Assembly (NCBI GenBank): GCA_021796445.1 | Contig: JAKACB010000015.1 | Location: 1 to 18,325, forward strand | Length of the DNA stretch: 18,325 bases | Direction: 5' to 3' | From: Nanobdellota archaeon | Lineage (GTDB): Archaea > Nanoarchaeota > Nanoarchaeia > Parvarchaeales > Parvarchaeaceae | Part shown: in pieces, positions 14,694 to 18,325 of the stretch | Layout: every line of letters starts with the position of its first letter | How positions within the stretch are numbered: the stretch's first letter is position 1 | Position numbers and translations under genes: made by a program | The notes under the pieces: model-generated | Told to the model about the DNA's origin: nothing | Databases searched by the model: none | Seen by the model: only the letters and a program-made list of their open reading frames with translations

Positions 14694-16217
14694 TTACAAA
14701 GTTTCTAATTCAGAAGGGTCTCCCTTATCTTTTATCAACTGCATTAATTTATCATGGTTAGTATAGTAATTGCTTGCTGTTAATCCTATTAAGTTTACGT
14801 TGTCTACTTCTTTTTCAACCATCCACTGCAAAACAGAGCCCTTTTCCTTTAAATCAGCGGCCATTTCCTCGCTTGTCAATCCAGAATAAAGGGCAAGTTT
14901 TGTAGATATTTTCTGTGAAGTATTTATTGTCCTTTCTATTACATCCGTTCTTGGTTTCCATTCAAACAAGTTGTTAGTCTTTAATTCCGTTTCTCCACTT
15001 ACTTGCCTTTCAACTATCTCAGCAAGTTCTAATACCCTCCTCACACCAGTTCTTCTCTGCCTAAATGACGTTATTATAAGGTCAAGGGTAGAAACCTCGA
15101 TTTCCGGCAGTTCTATCGGCTCTGATATCAGCCTTTTTACAACCTGCTGTGCAGTCTCTGCGTGCATAGTTGCGTAAACTGAATGGCCGGTCATCATTGC
15201 TTCGAAAAGTGTCTGCGCATCTTCCTTCTTTCTTATTTCACCTACTACTAAACGGTCAGGTCTCATTCTAAGGGAGTTAAGCAGCAAATCCAACATAGTT
15301 ACTTGACCTTTCCCTTCGGAATTAGGCTGCCTTGTAAGCATTGGGACCCAATGCATGTACTTTGGAAGGATAAGTTCGCTTGTATCTTCTATAGTGATTA
15401 TCCTTTGATTTGGAGGAATAAACGGAAGAAAAACATTAAGCATCGATGTTTTACCTGCTGCCGTACCTCCCGTAACTAGGAATGAAAGTTCATACTGCAT
15501 TGCCTGCCATATGAATGAAACGAGTTCTTGCGAAACAGTTTTCCTCTTAAGAAAATCTATTATTGTCCAAGGCTCTGCACGAAACTTTCTTATATCCAAC
15601 GTATTTCCATGTGTGGATATTGGATAAAGAGTAGCGTTGACCCTATCTCCATTTGGAAGCTGTGCATCTAAAAGGGGATTTAAGTTTGTAATCTGCCTTC
15701 CTACTTTTCTTGCAATTTGTTGCGCGTATGACTCTATTTTTGATTCGGTTTCTATTCTTACGTTTGTTTCAAGCCAACCGTATTTAATGTGATAAACCAT
15801 AACCTGCGTTTTTGAGTCGTTTATAACTACCTCTTCTAGATTCGGGTCCGTATCAAGTATCTCTATTATTCCCAGGCCGAACATTTCATGCAGGAGAGTA
15901 GCAGAAAGCTCTAAATATGACTTTTCCTGCATCCCGGGTATTATTTCCTTGAGTTTTCTTTGTACTATTTCAAGAAATTCCCTTTTTAATGTCTCGGAAG
16001 TAGTCTGAGAAAGCTGCTGTATCTTTGAAGGGTCTTCTCTTATAAGTTCAGTTCTTATCTCTGTTAATACTGCATTCATACTTTGATCTATAACGGGAGT
16101 AGTTATCTTATAGTTCATTGTAAACTTAGATGGGATCCTAAGTATCTTAACATCAGCAGAAATACCATCAGATACTACCTGGTAATCTTCTATTATCTCA
16201 GTTCCTTCTGTTTCCAT
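14694..16217 (-). CDS. Type II/IV secretion-system ATPase (TadA/VirB11/FlaI family)
   Basis: The 507-residue hexameric motor ATPase that drives pilin assembly from the cytoplasmic face of the membrane. An N-terminal domain (about 1-215) precedes the ATPase core. Walker A is GGTAAGKTS (250-258), the Asp box TIEDTSEL (275-282), Walker B LVVGEIR with E327 (323-329) and the His box TMHAE (350-354). Arginines at 174, 210 and 213 lie in the usual linker positions. A C-terminal extension of about 110 residues follows the core, longer than in FlaI. The start at 16217 is the only well-placed ATG, with AT-rich promoter sequence about 25 nt before it. It heads the operon with the two T2SSF genes and is divergent from msrA. 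Confidence 0.93.
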   Translation of the reverse strand: METEGTEIIEDYQVVSDGISADVKILRIPSKFTMNYKITTPVIDQSMNAVLTEIRTELIREDPSKIQQLSQTTSETLKREFLEIVQRKLKEIIPGMQEKSYLELSATLLHEMFGLGIIEILDTDPNLEEVVINDSKTQVMVYHIKYGWLETNVRIETESKIESYAQQIARKVGRQITNLNPLLDAQLPNGDRVNATLYPISTHGNTLDIRKFRAEPWTIIDFLKRKTVSQELVSFIWQAMQYELSFLVTGGTAAGKTSMLNVFLPFIPPNQRIITIEDTSELILPKYMHWVPMLTRQPNSEGKGQVTMLDLLLNSLRMRPDRLVVGEIRKKEDAQTLFEAMMTGHSVYATMHAETAQQVVKRLISEPIELPEIEVSTLDLIITSFRQRRTGVRRVLELAEIVERQVSGETELKTNNLFEWKPRTDVIERTINTSQKISTKLALYSGLTSEEMAADLKEKGSVLQWMVEKEVDNVNLIGLTASNYYTNHDKLMQLIKDKGDPSELETL

Positions 16218-16275
16218 TGTAGTATTATAATATAATTAATTTTATGTTCTTATAACTTTAATTCTTTATTTGTAG

Positions 16276-16285
16276 TTTAAAAAGT
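16276..16285 (+). promoter_or_regulatory. TATA-like element of msrA
   Basis: GTTTAAAAAG lies about 30-35 nt before the msrA ATG at 16314. An earlier ATG at 16292 is out of frame with msrA. Confidence 0.35.
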
Positions 16286-16313
16286 ATAATAATGCAGAAA
16301 CTCATCATAAAAT

Positions 16314-16859
16314 ATGGCCGAAAAGCTTGATGTTGCAGTTCTTGCAGGTGGCTGCTTCTGGTGTATGGAAGCAATATTCAAGCAGATAAAAGGCATAGAA
16401 AAAGTTGAATCCGGATACAGCGGAGGAACTGTTAAAGATCCTTCCTATGAGGAGGTCTGCACAGGCAAAACAGGACATGCCGAATCGGTAAGGCTTACCT
16501 TTAACCCTTCGGTAATCTCATATAAACAGCTGTTGCAGGTTTTCTTCACTTTACATGATCCTACCAGCCTGAATAGGCAGGGAAATGACATAGGAAGCCA
16601 GTACAGGTCAGAGATATTCTATGTTAATGATAAGCAGAGAGAAATAGCAGAGAAGGTCATAAAAGAATTAACGGAAGAAAAGCTTTGGGACAAGCCGATA
16701 GTCACTGCTCTGGAGCCGTTGAAAGAATTTTATCTCGCAGAGAAATACCATCAGGATTACTATAAGAATAATCCCCTGAACCCGTACTGCTTCATGGTCA
16801 TACGCCCTAAAATAGCAAAGCTGAGAAAAGAGTATCTGGAGCTTTTGAAGAAGGATTGA
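16314..16859 (+). CDS. msrA: Peptide-methionine (S)-S-oxide reductase
   Basis: 181 residues matching MsrA, the cytoplasmic enzyme that reduces methionine-S-sulfoxide in oxidised proteins. The catalytic motif GGCFWCME is at residues 12-19, with C14 as the nucleophile. The conserved VESGYSGG (36-43), YEEVCTGKTGHAESVRLTF (50-68), FFTLHDPTSLNRQGNDIGSQYRS and the late AEKYHQDYYKNNP are all present, so the enzyme looks intact. Resolving cysteine candidates are C17 and the late C in NPYCFMV. There is no MsrB domain fused to it. It is a single gene, divergent from the pilus operon and convergent with trmB. It fits an aerobic lifestyle together with the bd oxidase. Confidence 0.96.
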   Translation: MAEKLDVAVLAGGCFWCMEAIFKQIKGIEKVESGYSGGTVKDPSYEEVCTGKTGHAESVRLTFNPSVISYKQLLQVFFTLHDPTSLNRQGNDIGSQYRSEIFYVNDKQREIAEKVIKELTEEKLWDKPIVTALEPLKEFYLAEKYHQDYYKNNPLNPYCFMVIRPKIAKLRKEYLELLKKD

Positions 16860-16865
16860 TTTTTT
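16860..16865 (+). terminator. T-tract after msrA
   Basis: Six T directly after the msrA stop codon form a likely archaeal terminator in the short gap between two convergent genes. Confidence 0.4.
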
Positions 16866-16919
16866 AGGACGTAAAAGAATGGAATTTAATATTTATACAG
16901 CGAATGCCGTTTTTGAAAG

Positions 16920-17648
16920 TCATGTACTTAATTTCCAAAGAAAATTAAAATAGTTCCTGAAGTTTTCTGCTACTTCTTTTCGCTCTATTAATATGTATGT
17001 TGCGTATCTTCCCCAGATGACTAAAGCAGTCTTGTTTCCATAGATATTTATTGTAAAATGCACGTTGAATATTTCCTGAATTGCTTTTACTTTAGTAAGC
17101 GGTTGTTTTTTGTAATAATCCAGCCAGTTTCCTTTTTTCTCAGTTATTATAACCCGTTTTTTGATGCCCTTTTTAGCTCTTTTTTCATCCCATTTCTTTA
17201 TAAATCCGCCCATGCCACTGTCGCTTTCCGAAACGCCAATTACAAGGTGCTCATCTCCTTTTTTCAGTGTATTCAAAATGTCATTAAATACTGTTCTAGC
17301 TGCCTTTGGTCCCTCGAATATGAATATATCCTGCTTGCTTTTTGCAGTACCCTTTAGTTTTTCCAGTACTGGCATAACTTCAAGCAAAGCATCTTCCTTA
17401 TCTTTTAGGATTTGTATTAAATTTTTTGGATCAGAAGCAAAAAAATACTTCTTTTTGCCTTTTATGCGGTAAGAAACCAGGCCTTCCCCCATAAGTCTTT
17501 GAAGACAGTTATATGCAACGGAACTGTTAAGGCCGGATTCCCTAAGTATCGGCCCTATCATTGAACTGCCTAATTTTATTAGCGACAAGTAGACTTCGCT
17601 TTCTGCTCGGGTAAGACCTGCAGATTCTATTATACTTTTTATATCCAT
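16920..17648 (-). CDS. TrmB-family transcriptional regulator
   Basis: 242 residues. The N-terminal winged helix domain (about 5-75) has the TrmB pattern: SAGLTRAESEVYLSLIKLG, then RESGLNSSVAYNCLQRLMGEGLVSY and the wing KGKKKYFFASDP. A coiled linker follows (about 76-103, KDKEDALLEVMPVLEKL). The C-terminal effector domain (about 105-240) starts FIFEGPKAARTVFNDIL, a common entry to the phospholipase-D-like sensor of short TrmB proteins. The long sugar-binding C-domain of Thermococcus TrmB is absent, so the ligand is unknown and need not be a sugar. The ATG directly abuts an inverted repeat, suggesting autoregulation, and the gene shares its promoter region with the divergent gene at 17702. Confidence 0.88.
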   Translation of the reverse strand: MDIKSIIESAGLTRAESEVYLSLIKLGSSMIGPILRESGLNSSVAYNCLQRLMGEGLVSYRIKGKKKYFFASDPKNLIQILKDKEDALLEVMPVLEKLKGTAKSKQDIFIFEGPKAARTVFNDILNTLKKGDEHLVIGVSESDSGMGGFIKKWDEKRAKKGIKKRVIITEKKGNWLDYYKKQPLTKVKAIQEIFNVHFTINIYGNKTALVIWGRYATYILIERKEVAENFRNYFNFLWKLST

Positions 17649-17668
17649 ACTCTCCGTTTTAGGAGAGT
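17649..17668. promoter_or_regulatory. Inverted-repeat operator candidate of trmB
   Basis: ACTCTCC (17649-17655) and GGAGAGT (17662-17668) are perfect inverse copies separated by six bases. For trmB the repeat fills the space between TATA element and start codon, so a bound dimer would cover the transcription start. For the divergent gene it sits where the TFB-recognition element lies. Binding by the adjacent TrmB protein is inferred. Confidence 0.6.
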
Positions 17669-17678
17669 TTTATATAAA
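17669..17678. promoter_or_regulatory. Self-complementary TATA element shared by two divergent genes
   Basis: TTTATATAAA is its own reverse complement. Its centre lies about 25 nt from the trmB start codon and about 28 nt from the start codon of the gene at 17702. Each distance suits a leaderless archaeal promoter, and no second good TATA element exists in the 53-bp gap. Confidence 0.55.
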
Positions 17679-17701
17679 TACTTTACATGTTATAATCAAG
17701 C

Positions 17702-18325
17702 ATGGGATATTTTTTATACGCAGACATGCATGAACCTTTAAAGTATGCAGTAAATTGTACAACAAAAAAATTTCTGGAATATTATGTCTCTGCTCTTGAA
17801 TCACTTCACTATATCTCGCTTGATTTTGGCAGGATGGATTACGAAGACAAGGAAGAAAGGAGAATTAAAAAAGCCAGGTCAAAAAATTCTTTAACACACA
17901 AGGAATCAGAAGAAGTAGAAAAGAAAGCTTACAAGCACATCAAACTTGAAGATCTGTTCAGGCCCAATAAGTGGAGTACCGGGTTTATGGATATGTTTGA
18001 TCAAGTAAACCTGCCATATTTTGACGGTTCAGGGAAACTCATGTATTCTTCTCCAAATAGCTTGTTGAAAGAAGCATATGAAAGTTTATACCTGTCATCT
18101 GGTTATGCAAAGTTTGGATTTGTTGAAGGGCCGGAAAAGACAATGATTATAAAAGGCAATGCTTTAATCAAAAGAAGCAAGTCAAAGGCAGATTATTCCA
18201 ATAAATCTATAAGGAGGGAACTGGAAACACTTACTAACAAAATGATGGAATATTTTCTAAGCCGCACATCTCTATTGTATTATGAGTTTACTAAGCCGAT
18301 GGTTGATAAAGATTCAAATATAAGC
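17702..18325 (+). CDS. Unrecognised protein, 5' part (208 aa visible)
   Basis: An uninterrupted frame begins with ATG at 17702 and runs off the window end. It starts MGYFLYADMHEPLKYAVNC. The visible part is soluble, mixed helix and strand, with a charged stretch around residues 55-85 (KEERRIKKARSKNSLTHKES). Aromatic-rich segments are at about 100-120 and 130-150, and a long helix is near 180-205. No membrane segment or familiar catalytic motif is visible. I do not recognise the family. Its start is fixed by the shared TATA element about 28 nt upstream. The shared promoter with trmB makes it the most likely direct target of that regulator. Confidence 0.65.
   Translation, partial: MGYFLYADMHEPLKYAVNCTTKKFLEYYVSALESLHYISLDFGRMDYEDKEERRIKKARSKNSLTHKESEEVEKKAYKHIKLEDLFRPNKWSTGFMDMFDQVNLPYFDGSGKLMYSSPNSLLKEAYESLYLSSGYAKFGFVEGPEKTMIIKGNALIKRSKSKADYSNKSIRRELETLTNKMMEYFLSRTSLLYYEFTKPMVDKDSNIS

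Overview
The window reads as a piece of an AT-rich archaeal chromosome. The archaeal markers are an archaeal-type aspartyl-tRNA synthetase, a TrmB-family and an Lrp-family regulator, an ATPase plus two T2SSF membrane proteins of an archaeal pilus/secretion system, and a possible S26e-like zinc ribbon. Most first genes also have a TATA-like element centred about 25 nt upstream of the start codon, which implies leaderless transcripts. The small compact genes, LamG-type surface protein, heavily sequon-loaded membrane protein and cytochrome bd oxidase are compatible with a DPANN (Micrarchaeota/ARMAN-like) or Thermoplasmatales-like organism. The lineage is an inference; no rRNA gene is present to fix it.

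Layout. 1-810 (+) is the 3' part of aspS. 841-2790 (-) is a three-gene cluster of unrecognised proteins, two of them coiled-coil. 2914-4997 (+) pairs an MFS transporter with an overlapping RNase Z-like metallo-beta-lactamase-fold hydrolase. 5050-8673 (+) is a cytochrome bd oxidase operon (cydA, cydB) running into a zinc-ribbon protein with an Asn/Glu-rich tail and a membrane-anchored protein with 13 N-glycosylation sequons. 8720-9492 (+) is an Lrp/AsnC-like regulator with a small two-TM protein. 9560-10174 (+) is a cofactor-dependent type phosphoglycerate mutase, followed by an HExxH protein at 10266-10814.

10815-12390 is an accessory patch. It holds two palindromic structures, a C-terminally truncated TnpB (IS200/IS605 family) and, directly abutting it in another frame, the 3' remnant of a LamG-domain surface-protein gene. 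A tRNA-Val(CAC) on the minus strand (12620-12691) bounds it. 12753-16217 (-) encodes the ATPase and two separate T2SSF proteins of an archaeal Tad-like type IV pilus/secretion machine; no pilin or prepilin peptidase is visible. 16314-16859 (+) is msrA. 16920-17648 (-) is a TrmB-type regulator, and 17702 onward (+) is a partial unrecognised gene.

The most interesting regulatory structure is the 53-bp gap between trmB and the right-end gene. It holds a single self-complementary TATA element placed about equally far from both start codons, plus an inverted repeat lying between that element and the trmB start. This looks like an autoregulated bidirectional promoter. The other points of note are the tnpB/LamG junction, the S26e-like protein tied to the cyd operon, and the inverted repeat flanking the promoter of the HExxH gene. 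I did not find a clearly new multi-gene defence or CRISPR-like system.
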